A stretch of 64,000 nt of DNA from Bifidobacterium sp. ESL0745 (GCF_029433335.1 NZ_JAQTHX010000001.1:1178001-1242000); one strand, 5' to 3'. Positions 43,604-53,444 are shown, counted from the stretch's first letter. Made by a program: numbers and translations. Notes: generated by a model from the sequence alone, not told the origin.

Positions 43604-43838
43604 ATGTTACGGTTAGCGGCTTGCACCGCAAACGCAACGAATGAAATTATAGCAACCGCCCGCAGACAGCAGGCGCGTCACCCTGCTAACGGCCACCCAA
43701 TGTTGACAGCATAAACAGACAGCTGGCAAAATTCAAGTGGCTAAAATGGCGGAACTACAGAAAACGCCATAACCAAGCTGTTCAGTGACTGTTGGCAGCT
43801 TACTTATGGCGCTTTTCAATAATAAAGGCTAAAAAACC

Positions 43839-45125
43839 TCACGCCTCCCACTTGGTGGGTTCGATAACCTCGCGGCCGCCCATGTAAGGACGCATGGCCT
43901 TCGGAATCTCGATAGAACCATCCTTCTGCTGATGGTTTTCAAGGATGGCAACAAGCCAACGCGTGGTGGCCAGCGTGCCGTTCAGCGTGGAAACCGGACG
44001 GGTGGAGCCGTCCTCGCAACGCTCGCGAATGTTCAGGCGGCGGGCCTGATACTCGGTGCAGTTCGAAGTAGACGTGAGCTCGCGGTAACGGCCCTGCGTC
44101 GGCACCCAAGCCTCATTGTCGAACTTGCGGGCGGCGGAAGAACCGAGGTCACCAGCGGCGGTGTCGATAGTGCGGTAAGGCACCTCGACCTTGGCCAGCA
44201 TCTGCTCCTCCATGCCAAGCAGCTGCTTGTGCATCTGCCGGGATTCCTCCTGCTTGCAGTACACGAACATCTCCACCTTGTCGAACTGGTGGACGCGGAT
44301 GATGCCGGAAGTATCCTTGCCCGCGGCACCGGCCTCGCGGCGGTAGCAGCTCGACCAGCCGCAATACTTCAAAGGCCCATTGCCCAAATCAAGGATCTCA
44401 TTCTCATGCATGCCGGCGAGCGCCACCTCGGAGGTACCGACCAAATATTGATCATCGGGCTCGCGCAAGCGATAGATCTCATCGGCGTGCGAGTTCAAAA
44501 AACCGGTTCCGGCCATGACCTCGGGACGCACCAGCGTCGGTGTGATGGCCAGCGTAAAGCCGTTCTCTTCGGCCTGGTCGACGGCCATGGTGAGCATGGC
44601 GATCTGCATGCGGGCGACGGCACCGCGCAGGAAGTAGAAGCGGGACCCGGAGACCTTGACGCCGCGGCGCATGTCGATGCCGGCGACGCCCTCACCCAGT
44701 GTCAGGTGATCCTTGGGCTCGAAGCCCTCGGCCTTGAAATCGCGCGGCGTGCCGACCTTCTGCACCACCACGTAATCGTCCTCGCCGCCTTCGGGAGCCT
44801 CGGGCTCGACGATGTTGGAGAACTGCCACATGGCCTTGGTATAGGCTTCCGAGGCATCGTCCGAAGTCTTCTTGTATTCGGCGACCTTGTTGGCCAAATC
44901 CTTGGTCTGCGCGATCAGCGCGGCCTTCTCTTCAGGAGCCGCGGAAGCAACCTTCTTGCCCATGGCCTTTTGGCTGGCACGTGCCTCCTCATACGATTTG
45001 AGCGCGGCACGGCGGGTTTCGTCCTGCTTCAAAACCTCGTCTACAAGCTCGGCGGATTCCCCGCGCTTGCGCTGGGACTCACGCACGACATCGGGATGTT
45101 CACGAATAAATTGGATATCTAGCAT
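43839..45125 (-). CDS. serS: Seryl-tRNA synthetase
   Basis: 428 residues. An N-terminal coiled-coil arm (about 25-105) is followed by the class II core, with motif 2 YRREAGAAGKDTSGIIRVHQFDK and motif 3 LNGTLATTRWLVAILENHQ. It charges tRNA-Ser. TAGGCT lies 7 nt before the ATG and GAGG overlaps that spacer, so both leaderless and ordinary initiation are possible. A tRNA-Ser gene and a serine-type transporter flank it. Confidence 0.97.
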   Translation of the reverse strand: MLDIQFIREHPDVVRESQRKRGESAELVDEVLKQDETRRAALKSYEEARASQKAMGKKVASAAPEEKAALIAQTKDLANKVAEYKKTSDDASEAYTKAMWQFSNIVEPEAPEGGEDDYVVVQKVGTPRDFKAEGFEPKDHLTLGEGVAGIDMRRGVKVSGSRFYFLRGAVARMQIAMLTMAVDQAEENGFTLAITPTLVRPEVMAGTGFLNSHADEIYRLREPDDQYLVGTSEVALAGMHENEILDLGNGPLKYCGWSSCYRREAGAAGKDTSGIIRVHQFDKVEMFVYCKQEESRQMHKQLLGMEEQMLAKVEVPYRTIDTAAGDLGSSAARKFDNEAWVPTQGRYRELTSTSNCTEYQARRLNIRERCEDGSTRPVSTLNGTLATTRWLVAILENHQQKDGSIEIPKAMRPYMGGREVIEPTKWEA

Positions 45126-45262
45126 GTCCTCAAGCCTACTTGTCTAAAAGGACACTTACGGGCGGATTGCGGCCCGTCCGTAAGCATCAGTATTTATACC
45201 TCTATTTATCAATTTTCAATATCGCCAATCACTGTTTTGCCGATATATTTCAATCGAACAGT

Positions 45263-46648
45263 TCACATGAACAATTCGACGATGTTGTAGAAAATCGCGC
45301 TGACCGCGACAACGCCGACGACGACGATGAACACATTGCTCAACTTGCCGGAATACTTCTTGAGGGCCGGCACTTTGCGTACACCATACATCGGCAGCAG
45401 CAAAAGCACGAACGCGATCAACGGACCTGCCATGGTCTCGATCATGCCGATGGCAGAAGGATTGGCCCAGGCAACGAACCAGCAAGCGAGGAACATCAGC
45501 GCGCTGACGATGACGTTGAGTTTCTTGCGTTCTACCACTACGCCTTTGACATGTGCCACCTTGCGGATGATGCCGCCAAGGCCCTCTTCAACGCCGAGAT
45601 AATGGCCAAGGAACGCCTTGAAAATGCAGACGAACGCCGTAATGGAGGCAATCCAGGAGATGGCCGGAGTGCCCAGCATGTTGGCAAGATAGCTCAGAAT
45701 GGAAACGTTCTGCGCTTTGGCCTTTACCAAATCCCCGGGCGTCAGCGCGAGGTCGCTGCTTAAGACGAAGAAGAGCACGACGGTGACCATCATCGGTTCC
45801 CCGACCTTCAGAATCTTGCCGATTTTCGCGTCGGAATACTTGCCGTAACGTCTGCGCACATTGACGGAGAAGGAGGAGATGATGGCGGAATGGTCGAACG
45901 TCAGGACGATGACAGGGACCAAAAGCCAGAGGTCAAGCGCAAGGGTGCCGAAATCGAACGCACCGGAAGCGTTCTTGGGGAAGCTGGTGAGCATGGACGG
46001 ATTCCAGCGCGGAACAAGGTAGAGCGCGAAGATCACCAGCACGGCGATGACCGGCCAAGTCAGCCAGCTCATCACGCGCGTGACGATGCGGGTGCCACAG
46101 GTCATGATGAGAATCAGCACCGCAATCAGGATGAAGGAAAGCAGTACGCGTGGCGGGGCGGCCAAGTGCAGCTGGTTGACGATGAAGCTTTCGGCGGTAT
46201 TGGTGATGGAGACGGAATACATCAGCAGAATCACCAGAACCTCAACGAAATAGATGATCGTAAAAGCCATGCCAAAACCGAAACCGAAATGCTGCTCGAC
46301 CACGTCGGTGATGTCATCGTCGGGATTCTTGGTCGAAAGCACGAATCGGCACATCGCCCGATGCGCGAAATACGCCAGCGGATAGGCCACAATCAGCATC
46401 AGCACAATACCGATGATGCCAGCTCCGCCCGCGTCGATTGGAAGGAAAAGCACGCCCGCGCCAATGGCCGTTCCGAACAGGCTCAGCATCCAGCGCATGT
46501 CCCGGCCATGCCATTTCAGCACGTATGCCTTGCCGTCCTCACCGCCTCGCGCTGCATCCGCCTCGCCTGTTTTGCCGGTTTTGCCGACTTGTGCGCCGTC
46601 TGCCTGCGGCCCTGACGGGTGTTCCTGTTCTCTCGTCATGGAATCCAC
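45263..46648 (-). CDS. Serine/threonine-type transporter (HAAAP family)
   Basis: 461 residues with 11 or so transmembrane helices after a 45-residue polar N-terminus. The core starts RDMRWMLSLFGTAIGAGVLFLP, the hallmark of SdaC/TdcC/YhaO-type proton- or sodium-coupled amino acid symporters. TFDHSAIISSFS lies in the middle. Import of serine fits the position upstream of serS, but the substrate is inferred. The start may be GTG 46648 or ATG 46639. Confidence 0.85.
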   Translation of the reverse strand: MDSMTREQEHPSGPQADGAQVGKTGKTGEADAARGGEDGKAYVLKWHGRDMRWMLSLFGTAIGAGVLFLPIDAGGAGIIGIVLMLIVAYPLAYFAHRAMCRFVLSTKNPDDDITDVVEQHFGFGFGMAFTIIYFVEVLVILLMYSVSITNTAESFIVNQLHLAAPPRVLLSFILIAVLILIMTCGTRIVTRVMSWLTWPVIAVLVIFALYLVPRWNPSMLTSFPKNASGAFDFGTLALDLWLLVPVIVLTFDHSAIISSFSVNVRRRYGKYSDAKIGKILKVGEPMMVTVVLFFVLSSDLALTPGDLVKAKAQNVSILSYLANMLGTPAISWIASITAFVCIFKAFLGHYLGVEEGLGGIIRKVAHVKGVVVERKKLNVIVSALMFLACWFVAWANPSAIGMIETMAGPLIAFVLLLLPMYGVRKVPALKKYSGKLSNVFIVVVGVVAVSAIFYNIVELFM

Positions 46649-47209
46649 TTTCCCTCATGTTGTGTTGGATTTTCAAAATCCGCTTCGAACGGGCCACTGC
46701 CCAATACGAAGCAAAACATCACACGTTACCGGGCAGATTGTGCCGTTACGATAATGCGATACTGCGGTGGCTACGAAATAAAGACCAATCAATCCGAAAT
46801 ATCGTTGTATACGACGGCCGACGACGAATACGATCGCCGGGTCGAAGCAAAAATGCTCAAATCTTGGGCAAGGCAAGAGCAACGCACGACGTTTGCCGTG
46901 GTGCTTGCTTCGATTCCCAAGTTAAACATGATTTACAGTATATTTAGCCCAAATCGTTTTCAATAATTCGGTGACACATAGTGAGACGGCCTTGTTCCGC
47001 CGTAAATAGGCCAGTCATGTTTTCATTCCCATGTTCTCTGGCCGTCTCTGCCCATATTTCCTGCTGCCGTCAGTTCCGCAACGATCTTATTATCATTAAA
47101 AATGAATGACGGAAAAGGAAAACGAACCCCGTCAAGTCGACGTGGAGGATTCGTTCATCTTTTTTTCAACTTCCGGCGCAACGTCACCATATCGCGCCAC
47201 AATAGAGCC
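46649..47209. other. Intergenic region between the transporter and the DAG-kinase-like gene
   Basis: 561 bp. Short frames on both strands (for example 46751-46966 plus) have no ribosome binding site and no recognisable sequence. A 9-bp inverted repeat GAGACGGCC/GGCCGTCTC spans about 46983-47047. The leaderless promoter of the next gene is at the right edge. Confidence 0.4.
47198..47203 (+). promoter_or_regulatory. -10 hexamer CACAAT of a leaderless start
   Basis: CACAAT followed by AGAGCC and ATG at 47210. Nearly the same 15-mer occurs before pgm (50232-50246). Confidence 0.55.
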
Positions 47210-48316
47210 ATGACTCGAACCGTGCTTTTCGTCATCCTCGCCGTGGTAGCGGTATGCGTTCTCGCCGTTGCCACCGCGTTGCTTTGGCGCGCCTGGAAGC
47301 GCTGGCGCCGAGTGCAGAAATTGAACGAGCGTGACGACGACCAGGTGCGTTACGCTTTCATCATCAATCCTTCCAAACCGCAAGCGGCCCGCGCCCGCCT
47401 GCATATCGAGGAATTCTGCAAAGACCACGAAATTTCGGACATCGAATTCATCGAAACGACGCTGGAACGCAATGGGCGGGTTTGCGCACTTGAAGCCCTG
47501 CAGCACGGCGCCGACGTCGTGGTGGCGGTGGGCGGCGACGGCACCGTGCGCACCGTGGCGAGCGCGGTAAGCGGCACCGGCCACACTTTGGGCATTATTC
47601 CCATCGGCACTGGCAACCTCTTCGCACGTAACATGGGCATTCCCGTCGACGACATCAACGCCGCCTTGGCCATCGCGACCTCACATGGAGAGCGGATGGT
47701 CGATATGGGACGTATGGCGCTGCTTGACAGGCCAGACGAAGACCATGCCCATGCGTTCCTCATTATCGCCGGCATCGGTTTCGACGCCGATATGATCAGC
47801 GACACCAGCCCGGAGCTCAAGAAAAGCATCAGTTGGCTCGCCTATTTCTCCGGTGGCATGAAGCATCTGTTCGCGCCGAAATACCGCGGGGCCGTCACCA
47901 TCACGGCAGCAGACGGCAGCTCCCACACCGTCGGCGAACTGCATTTCCGCACTTTCATGGCCGGAAATTGCGGCCAGATTCCGGTGTTCTCGCTGATGCC
48001 GGATGCCTCGTTCGATGACGGCCTGCTTGATTTTGAAATCATCGACACTTCCGGCGGCCTGCTGGGGTGGATGAACCTGTTCGGCGATGTGATGCATCAG
48101 ACCATCACCGGAAAGGCACAGCAAAGCCCGCTTTCCACCAATTCCACCATGGACCAGATCCAAGGCGTCAGCGCCGAAATCAAGCTCGAAAAGCCTGCGC
48201 TGGCGCAGGTCGACGGCGACATGATCGGCTCCACCAGTCACATTCGCTTCAGCCTGGAACCCAAGTCGCTGCGCGTGCGCGTTCCAGCCAAAGAGGAAAT
48301 GGCACAGTATCAGTAG
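47210..48316 (+). CDS. Diacylglycerol kinase-family lipid kinase
   Basis: 368 residues. One N-terminal helix (about 3-28) precedes a DAGK catalytic domain. VVVAVGGDGTVRTVASAVSG is the nucleotide-binding GGDGT motif, and LGIIPIGTGNLFARNMGIP the family signature. It resembles YegS/BmrU/DgkB enzymes that phosphorylate diacylglycerol or related lipids at the membrane. The start at 47210 is set by the promoter; a longer frame from 47102 covers non-coding sequence. Confidence 0.88.
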   Translation: MTRTVLFVILAVVAVCVLAVATALLWRAWKRWRRVQKLNERDDDQVRYAFIINPSKPQAARARLHIEEFCKDHEISDIEFIETTLERNGRVCALEALQHGADVVVAVGGDGTVRTVASAVSGTGHTLGIIPIGTGNLFARNMGIPVDDINAALAIATSHGERMVDMGRMALLDRPDEDHAHAFLIIAGIGFDADMISDTSPELKKSISWLAYFSGGMKHLFAPKYRGAVTITAADGSSHTVGELHFRTFMAGNCGQIPVFSLMPDASFDDGLLDFEIIDTSGGLLGWMNLFGDVMHQTITGKAQQSPLSTNSTMDQIQGVSAEIKLEKPALAQVDGDMIGSTSHIRFSLEPKSLRVRVPAKEEMAQYQ

Positions 48317-48648
48317 CAGGACTTTTTCATGGCTTCAGCCGATTCCACGAAACAACATGGCTCCAGCCAACTCCCAGCCAGATGGCACGACTAAGTTCCG
48401 CTTCATCGCAGAAGGTCATCCGGCACCCGCAAACGTCAATTTTTATGCAATAGTCATAGGATACTGACACTTGCCGGTCCTCATCGTCAAAATCCTTGCT
48501 CTATGCTGCAAATTTTGACAGCATGCACCCACACATACGCCGACATCTGCGCAATGGTCTGTGGATTCCGGCAACTGAGGTTTCATCTTCCCTCACTCAT
48601 CTTCGTCGCCCTATCAGCGCACCACCCAAATCATCGCAACGAAACCGC
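48317..48648. other. Intergenic region between convergent DAG-kinase and DUF421 genes
   Basis: 332 bp. A weak inverted repeat GTCAAAAT/ATTTTGAC (48486-48493 and 48512-48519) may act in termination. No gene seen. Confidence 0.4.
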
Positions 48649-49284
48649 CTACTTCGCGTAACCGGTCAGTTCCAGCTTCTTGGCGATATACTCACCGATA
48701 TACACGGCGTTGGTGCCGTCGTAACCCTGCTTCTCGACCTCGGTTTCAAGCCATTCCTTGTCATGGCCGATGGCATCAAGCACATCGGTATCGATCTGGC
48801 CGTCGACGATCAGCGGCAGACGCAGCGACTCGTCACCGTAGCAGATGACGGTCAGCTGGCCATTCTGCTCGAAGTAGGCCTTCAGAACCTTGGAAATCTC
48901 GTAGACGCCCTGCGCGCGCAGCTTGAGCATCAGGTCACTTGCGGAGACGCCCTTGCGCATGCAGGTGGCGACGTCGACCTTGCCGTGCGAAATGAGCATG
49001 ACCGGGCTGCCGTCGATGAGTTTCTTGAAGAACCGGCTGTTTTCCTTGGCGAACTTGATGATCATGCACAGCAGCGTCCAGGTCACGAGAACGAAGACGA
49101 ACTGGAGCACGGTGATCTGCTCGTTGTAGATTACGCCGCCGATGATGGCGCCGAGCACGTAGTTCTGGATCTGGTCCATGGCGCTGGTGGGCGCGAGGTT
49201 GGATTTGCCGAAAAGATTGATGTGGACGATGAGGAAGACGACGCCCACGACGAGTTTGACGATGAGTGTGGTGCTGATAAGCAT
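48649..49284 (-). CDS. DUF421 membrane protein (YetF-like)
   Basis: 211 residues. Three transmembrane helices (about 7-25, 40-58, 62-80) precede a cytoplasmic mixed domain with SPVMLISHGKVDV and the sequence MRKGVSASDLMLKLRAQGVYEISKV (split here at the strand break). This is the YetF/DUF421 fold, of unknown molecular function. AAGGA lies before the ATG. The DUF3290 gene starts 9 bp upstream of it, so the pair forms an operon. Confidence 0.85.
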   Translation of the reverse strand: MLISTTLIVKLVVGVVFLIVHINLFGKSNLAPTSAMDQIQNYVLGAIIGGVIYNEQITVLQFVFVLVTWTLLCMIIKFAKENSRFFKKLIDGSPVMLISHGKVDVATCMRKGVSASDLMLKLRAQGVYEISKVLKAYFEQNGQLTVICYGDESLRLPLIVDGQIDTDVLDAIGHDKEWLETEVEKQGYDGTNAVYIGEYIAKKLELTGYAK

Positions 49285-49293
49285 GGCGGTTCC

Positions 49294-49734
49294 TTACTTT
49301 TCTACTTTGACGTCGGCGAGCATGTGGGTTTCGGTGAGCCTATACGCGGTGTAGTCCGTGTTGAGATTCACCGTGTAATATTTTTTACCGATTTTGACAA
49401 TCACGTCCTGGTTCAGATACTTCGAATTGACAAGCACATCATCTTCGGATACGTGCCGTTCCTTAGCAACTCGCTGCACGAAACTGACCATCTGCTCGCT
49501 TTTCGCGCTGGCCGTCTCGCTTTGCTGGAACTGCGTATAGCCGCTGCCGAGCACCAGCACCACGAGCAACAATGCGATGATGCCCAGGTCCCGGTATTTC
49601 GTCTTGAGCCGGTGTCGCAGATACAACACAAAGAACGCGACCAGCGCCACACACAGCGCGACGATGATAACGAACCGGATGACCTGGTTGATGCCATGCT
49701 GGCTTTGCAGGTAATTGATACCGTAAAATGTCAT
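49294..49734 (-). CDS. DUF3290 membrane protein
   Basis: 146 residues with two helices (about 18-40 and 47-65) and an outer or cytoplasmic domain ending NTDYTAYRLTETHML. DUF3290 genes almost always accompany DUF421 genes; the two products probably form one membrane complex. The start MTFYGINYLQSQHGIN at 49734 fits the family. A longer reading to 49962 crosses intergenic sequence. Confidence 0.8.
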   Translation of the reverse strand: MTFYGINYLQSQHGINQVIRFVIIVALCVALVAFFVLYLRHRLKTKYRDLGIIALLLVVLVLGSGYTQFQQSETASAKSEQMVSFVQRVAKERHVSEDDVLVNSKYLNQDVIVKIGKKYYTVNLNTDYTAYRLTETHMLADVKVEK

Positions 49735-49981
49735 GAAACGCCCCAAACATAGGTCGGCAGGTGATTTCTCCCGTTTCATGGTAGAGACGGCGCAATACGT
49801 AACTTGTTTTTGGCGCTTATAGAAGAATTTATATGACATTTTCCGGCCACCTGACCGCAATAAGCACCAAATCACCTGAATACGACACGCTCGTTTTGCT
49901 TCGCATTTCCAACAATCTCTATTGACAACCCCTTCCCGGCACGCAATGATAAAGAAACTCAAAAATCAATATACGAATTAG

Positions 49982-50146
49982 TGTTGGAAAACTGTATCCC
50001 CAACAATTGCCGGAGTCCGTCTACCAGCACCACCACACTTTCGTGCCGGAAACCGCATATAAAACATCCAAAGTCCGTTCAACCGCACCAAGACAAATCG
50101 ATGCTGGAGACCCGCACCCTAATAGCTCCGAATCCGTTTACCAGCA
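49982..50146. repeat. Array E: six diverged, alternately inverted 15-mers about 30 bp apart
   Basis: Forward half-sites of the type TGYYGGAAACCGCA start at 49982, 50044 and 50102. Inverted ones of the type GTCCGTYTACCAGCA start at 50015, 50073 and 50132. Steps are 33, 29, 29, 29 and 30 bp. The consensus resembles the array C half-site TGCTGGAAACAACGCA. Copies are diverged, so this looks like an older array. Confidence 0.65.
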
Positions 50147-50231
50147 ACAACCTGTCAGCCAACCTCACAACTGCTGTGTGCGATTGGTTGTGATAGCGCA
50201 CAAACCTCGCACTTCCACCCGGCGACTGTGG

Positions 50232-50237
50232 CACAAT
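50232..50237 (+). promoter_or_regulatory. -10 hexamer CACAAT of a leaderless start (pgm)
   Basis: CACAAT, then AGAGAC, then ATG at 50244. No Shine-Dalgarno sequence. Confidence 0.55.
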
Positions 50238-50243
50238 AGAGAC

Positions 50244-51920
50244 ATGGTTGCAAACAATGCGGGCAAACCCGCCACACAAGCCGACCTCATCGACGTCAAC
50301 GAGGTCATCGGAAAATACTATGACGCCATCCCCGACCCCGACGATCCGGCGCAACGCGTCTCCTTCGGCACTTCCGGCCATCGCGGTTCGTCACTCAAGA
50401 CCTCATTCAACGAGGCGCATATCGTCGCCATCAGCCAAGCCATCGCCGAATACCGCAAGAAGTCCGGCGTCACCGGCCCGCTCTATCTAGGCCGTGACAC
50501 CCATGCGCTTTCCGGCCCCGCGATGAAGACGGCCATCGAAGTGCTCGTCGCCAACGGTGTGACCGTGCGTATCGACTCGCGCGACGACTTCGTGCCGACT
50601 CCGGTCATCTCGCACGCCATCCTGACCCACAACCGCGCCGCCGACGGTTCACAACGATTCGAAGGCGACGGCCTTGCCGATGGCATCGTCGTGACCCCCT
50701 CGCACAACCCGCCCACCGACGGCGGTTTCAAGTACGATCCGGTTACCGGCGGCCCGGCTCCGGCCGAAGCGACGGAAGCCATCGCCAACCGTGCCAACGA
50801 ACTGCTCGGCTCGTTCCGCGACGTCAGGCGCGTGCCGTACGACGAGGCCATCAAATCCCCTCTGGTCGAACGCTTCGATTATCGCGACCACTACGTCTCA
50901 GACCTCGGCGATGTGATTGATTTCGACATAATCCGTTCCTCCGGCGTGCGTCTCGGCATCGATCCGCTTGGCGGCGCTTCGGTCAACTATTGGCCGCTCA
51001 TCAACGAAAAATACGGCCTGAACATCGGAGTGGTCCGTCCTGAGGTCGACCCGACCTGGCGGTTCATGACCATCGACCATGACGGCAAAATCCGTATGGA
51101 CCCAAGTTCGCAATATGCGATGAAGGGTCTTGTCGACGAACTCAACGGTGGGGCGTGGGAAAAGTACGACCTCGTGGGCGGCACCGATCCCGACGCCGAC
51201 CGCCATGGCATCGTCTGCCCCAACTGGGGCGTGATGAATCCGAACCACTACCTCGCCGTATGTATCGCCTACCTCTTCGGCGGCGCACGGCCAGGCTGGC
51301 CCAAGAACGCCGGCGTGGGCAAGACCGTTGTCTCGTCTTCGCTGATCGACCGCGTGGCCGTTTCCATCGGCGCACGTCTGGTTGAAGTGCCAGTCGGCTT
51401 CAAGTGGTTCGTCGACCCGCTTTTCACCGGCGAAGTCGCGTTCGGCGGCGAGGAGAGCAGCGGCATGAGCTTCCTGCGTCGTAACGGCCGCGTTTGGACC
51501 ACCGACAAAGACGGCATCATCCCCGACCTGCTCGCTGCGGAAATCACCGCGAAAACCGGCAAGAATCCGGCCCAACTGCATCAGGAGCAGACGGCAGAGT
51601 TCGGCGAAAGCTGGTACAAGCGCATCGATACCCCGACCACCCTCGAACAGAAGCAGAAGTTCGCCGGCCTGAACCCCGAATCTGTTTCTGCCACGACGTT
51701 GGCCGGCGAGGACATCACCGCCAAACTCACCCGCGCACCAGGCAACGACGCGCCCATCGGCGGTATCAAGGTGACGACGAAGAACAACTGGTTCGCATCC
51801 CGTCCCTCCGGCACCGAGAACATCTACAAGATCTACGCCGAGTCGTTCGTCTCCCCTGAGGCGCTCAACCAAGTGCTCAGTGAGGCCACGGATGTGGTCG
51901 ACAAAGCGCTCGGCGAGTAA
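50244..51920 (+). CDS. pgm: Phosphoglucomutase
   Basis: 558 residues of the alpha-D-phosphohexomutase family. The phosphoserine loop is [16 protein letters not shown], preceded by [10 protein letters not shown] at the start of domain 1. The metal site is [11 protein letters not shown], the sugar loop [10 protein letters not shown], and the phosphate-binding loop is [17 protein letters not shown]. It interconverts glucose-1- and glucose-6-phosphate, linking glycogen or Leloir metabolism to glycolysis. The start is fixed by the promoter spacing. Confidence 0.96.
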   Translation: MVANNAGKPATQADLIDVNEVIGKYYDAIPDPDDPAQRVSFGTSGHRGSSLKTSFNEAHIVAISQAIAEYRKKSGVTGPLYLGRDTHALSGPAMKTAIEVLVANGVTVRIDSRDDFVPTPVISHAILTHNRAADGSQRFEGDGLADGIVVTPSHNPPTDGGFKYDPVTGGPAPAEATEAIANRANELLGSFRDVRRVPYDEAIKSPLVERFDYRDHYVSDLGDVIDFDIIRSSGVRLGIDPLGGASVNYWPLINEKYGLNIGVVRPEVDPTWRFMTIDHDGKIRMDPSSQYAMKGLVDELNGGAWEKYDLVGGTDPDADRHGIVCPNWGVMNPNHYLAVCIAYLFGGARPGWPKNAGVGKTVVSSSLIDRVAVSIGARLVEVPVGFKWFVDPLFTGEVAFGGEESSGMSFLRRNGRVWTTDKDGIIPDLLAAEITAKTGKNPAQLHQEQTAEFGESWYKRIDTPTTLEQKQKFAGLNPESVSATTLAGEDITAKLTRAPGNDAPIGGIKVTTKNNWFASRPSGTENIYKIYAESFVSPEALNQVLSEATDVVDKALGE

Positions 51921-51928
51921 TTTCATCA

Positions 51929-52000
51929 CACAAGTCGGTAGATAGGAAAATAGGAATGGCGGAATTCCGCGGTTCCCAAAAACCTATCTACCGACTTGTG
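51929..52000. terminator. Perfect 18-bp inverted repeat after pgm
   Basis: CACAAGTCGGTAGATAGG (51929-51946) and its complement (51983-52000), enclosing a smaller palindrome GCGGAATTCCGC. No T run follows, so termination is likely but not certain; the structure is unusually long. Confidence 0.6.
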
Positions 52001-52068
52001 CGTTTATTTCATTTCAAATGTCACCAAAATTAAAACGTTTTTTAACTTTCCAGCCCTTCGCCTAAATA

Positions 52069-52123
52069 TAAAATCAATTTTACATTTATCTCGATTTTAA
52101 TAAAAGTATAAAATACATTTTAT
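52069..52123. promoter_or_regulatory. Two AT-rich palindromes upstream of the DUF4143 ATPase
   Basis: TAAAATCAATTTTA (52069-52082) and ATAAAATACATTTTAT (52108-52123) share TAAAATNNATTTTA, with starts 40 bp apart. The second ends 15 bp before the ATG. Such a pair could be operators for a repressor or just promoter AT-richness; exact symmetry favours operators. Confidence 0.45.
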
Positions 52124-52138
52124 TTTGAAAGAGCCGAC

Positions 52139-53353
52139 ATGCTTATTGACAGACCACAGTATTGGCACCATTTGGAACAATGGAAAGACAAGAGCGTCAT
52201 CAAAGTCGTAATAGGCGTACGCCGCTGTGGGAAATCAACCCTGCTTGAACTTTTCGCACGGCATCTCATCGACACTGGCACACCAAAAGACCACATCATC
52301 TCCATCAACTTGGAATCTCTCGGCAACGAATCACTACTCGAATACCACAAACTGTACGACACCATCCTCAGCAGGTGTGAAGACGACGGCAAAGGTGACA
52401 GCGGCGGAAAATATTACGTCATGCTCGACGAAATCCAGAATGTGCCCGAATTCCAGAAAGTGCTTGACAGCCTCCAGACCCATCACAACATCGATCTTTA
52501 TGTCACCGGCTCCAACGCCACCATGCTCAGCGGCACACTTGCAACGCTCATCTCAGGCCGTTACGTCGAGATCAGCGTGACCCCACTTTCCTTTGCGGAG
52601 TATCGAAGCGCCGCACCAAAAGACGAGACGGTGCAACGCACCTGGTCACGTTACCTGTATGAAGGATCGTTCCCGGCTATCCACGAACTTAACGGGAACA
52701 ATTCACTAATCGACGACTATCTCGAAGGCATCCTCAACACGATTCTGGTGAAAGATGTGGTTCAACGCTCCGGCACATCACGCACCGCAACCCTCGACGC
52801 TCTCACCCGCTATATGTTCGACAATATCGGCAATCTCACCACGCCAAGATCCATCGCCAACGCCATGACCTCGCTGAACGCAAAAGTCTCGGCTCCCACC
52901 GTTTCCAGCTATCTCGAAGCGTTGAACTCGGCATTCATTCTCTATCCGGTTTCCCGTTACGACATCAAAGGCAAACGTATTTTCCGGCAGGAACGCAAAT
53001 ATTATGGTGTCGACATGGGCATGCGTCGGATCCTTTGTTCTGGCAGGGTCCGCGACACGGAACGAATCCTGGAAAACATCGTGTTTCTGGAACTCAAAAG
53101 ACGTAACAGAGAGGTTTACATCGGTCAAGGATCCAACGGCGCAATCGACTTCGTAACCAACGGAACGAACGGACCAGCCTATTACCAAGTATGCGAGTCC
53201 GTCCACAATCCCGAAACACTGGAACGCGAGTTGTCATCGTTCCGCGGTGTCGATGACAACTATCCCAAGAGCCTTATCACCTTGGATGACGAACTACCCA
53301 CTGAGCACAACGGCATCCGGCAGGTCTATGCGCTTGACTGGCTGCTAGAGTAG
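52139..53353 (+). CDS. AAA ATPase with DUF4143 domain
   Basis: 404 residues. AAA_14 domain: Walker A GVRRCGKST (about 26-34), Walker B YYVMLDEIQ (about 98-106), and YVTGSNATMLSG. The C-terminal DUF4143 domain (about 190-370) contains NIGNLTTPRSIANAMT and an end similar to PD-(D/E)XK-type folds. Function unknown; these ATPases are widespread, often multicopy and strain-variable, and possibly act on DNA or in defence. AAAGAG precedes the ATG. The upstream 140 bp are far more AT-rich than the neighbours, a sign of possible transfer. Confidence 0.85.
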   Translation: MLIDRPQYWHHLEQWKDKSVIKVVIGVRRCGKSTLLELFARHLIDTGTPKDHIISINLESLGNESLLEYHKLYDTILSRCEDDGKGDSGGKYYVMLDEIQNVPEFQKVLDSLQTHHNIDLYVTGSNATMLSGTLATLISGRYVEISVTPLSFAEYRSAAPKDETVQRTWSRYLYEGSFPAIHELNGNNSLIDDYLEGILNTILVKDVVQRSGTSRTATLDALTRYMFDNIGNLTTPRSIANAMTSLNAKVSAPTVSSYLEALNSAFILYPVSRYDIKGKRIFRQERKYYGVDMGMRRILCSGRVRDTERILENIVFLELKRRNREVYIGQGSNGAIDFVTNGTNGPAYYQVCESVHNPETLERELSSFRGVDDNYPKSLITLDDELPTEHNGIRQVYALDWLLE

Positions 53354-53382
53354 CGACCGACTCCACGCCGTTGGCCGACATC

Positions 53383-53422
53383 AGTCTAAAGCCCGGTATC
53401 AATGGGTACCGGGCTTTAGACT
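53383..53422. terminator. Bidirectional terminator
   Basis: Perfect 16-bp arms AGTCTAAAGCCCGGTA (53383-53398) and its complement (53407-53422), between convergent genes. Confidence 0.75.
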
Positions 53423-53444
53423 TCATTTCAAATCAAACCGTACA

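Larger units (their letters stand above)
49735..50243. other. Intergenic region upstream of pgm and DUF3290
   Basis: 509 bp between divergent units. It contains array E (49982-50146) and the leaderless promoter of pgm at the right edge. Reading frames across it are repeat-derived and not convincing. Confidence 0.5.

Noticed and set aside
43932..45122. Plus-strand open frame of 396 codons opposite serS
   Set aside because: Mirror of serS with implausible residue content for a protein.
46751..46966. Possible 71-codon gene on the plus strand
   Set aside because: No ribosome binding site or leaderless promoter, no family, and the frame extends over clearly non-coding sequence.
50007..50243. Longer N-terminus for pgm
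   Set aside because: The extra residues are translated from array E repeats; the promoter supports the ATG at 50244.
50898..51929. Minus-strand open frame of 343 codons opposite pgm
   Set aside because: Antisense shadow of pgm; no motifs.
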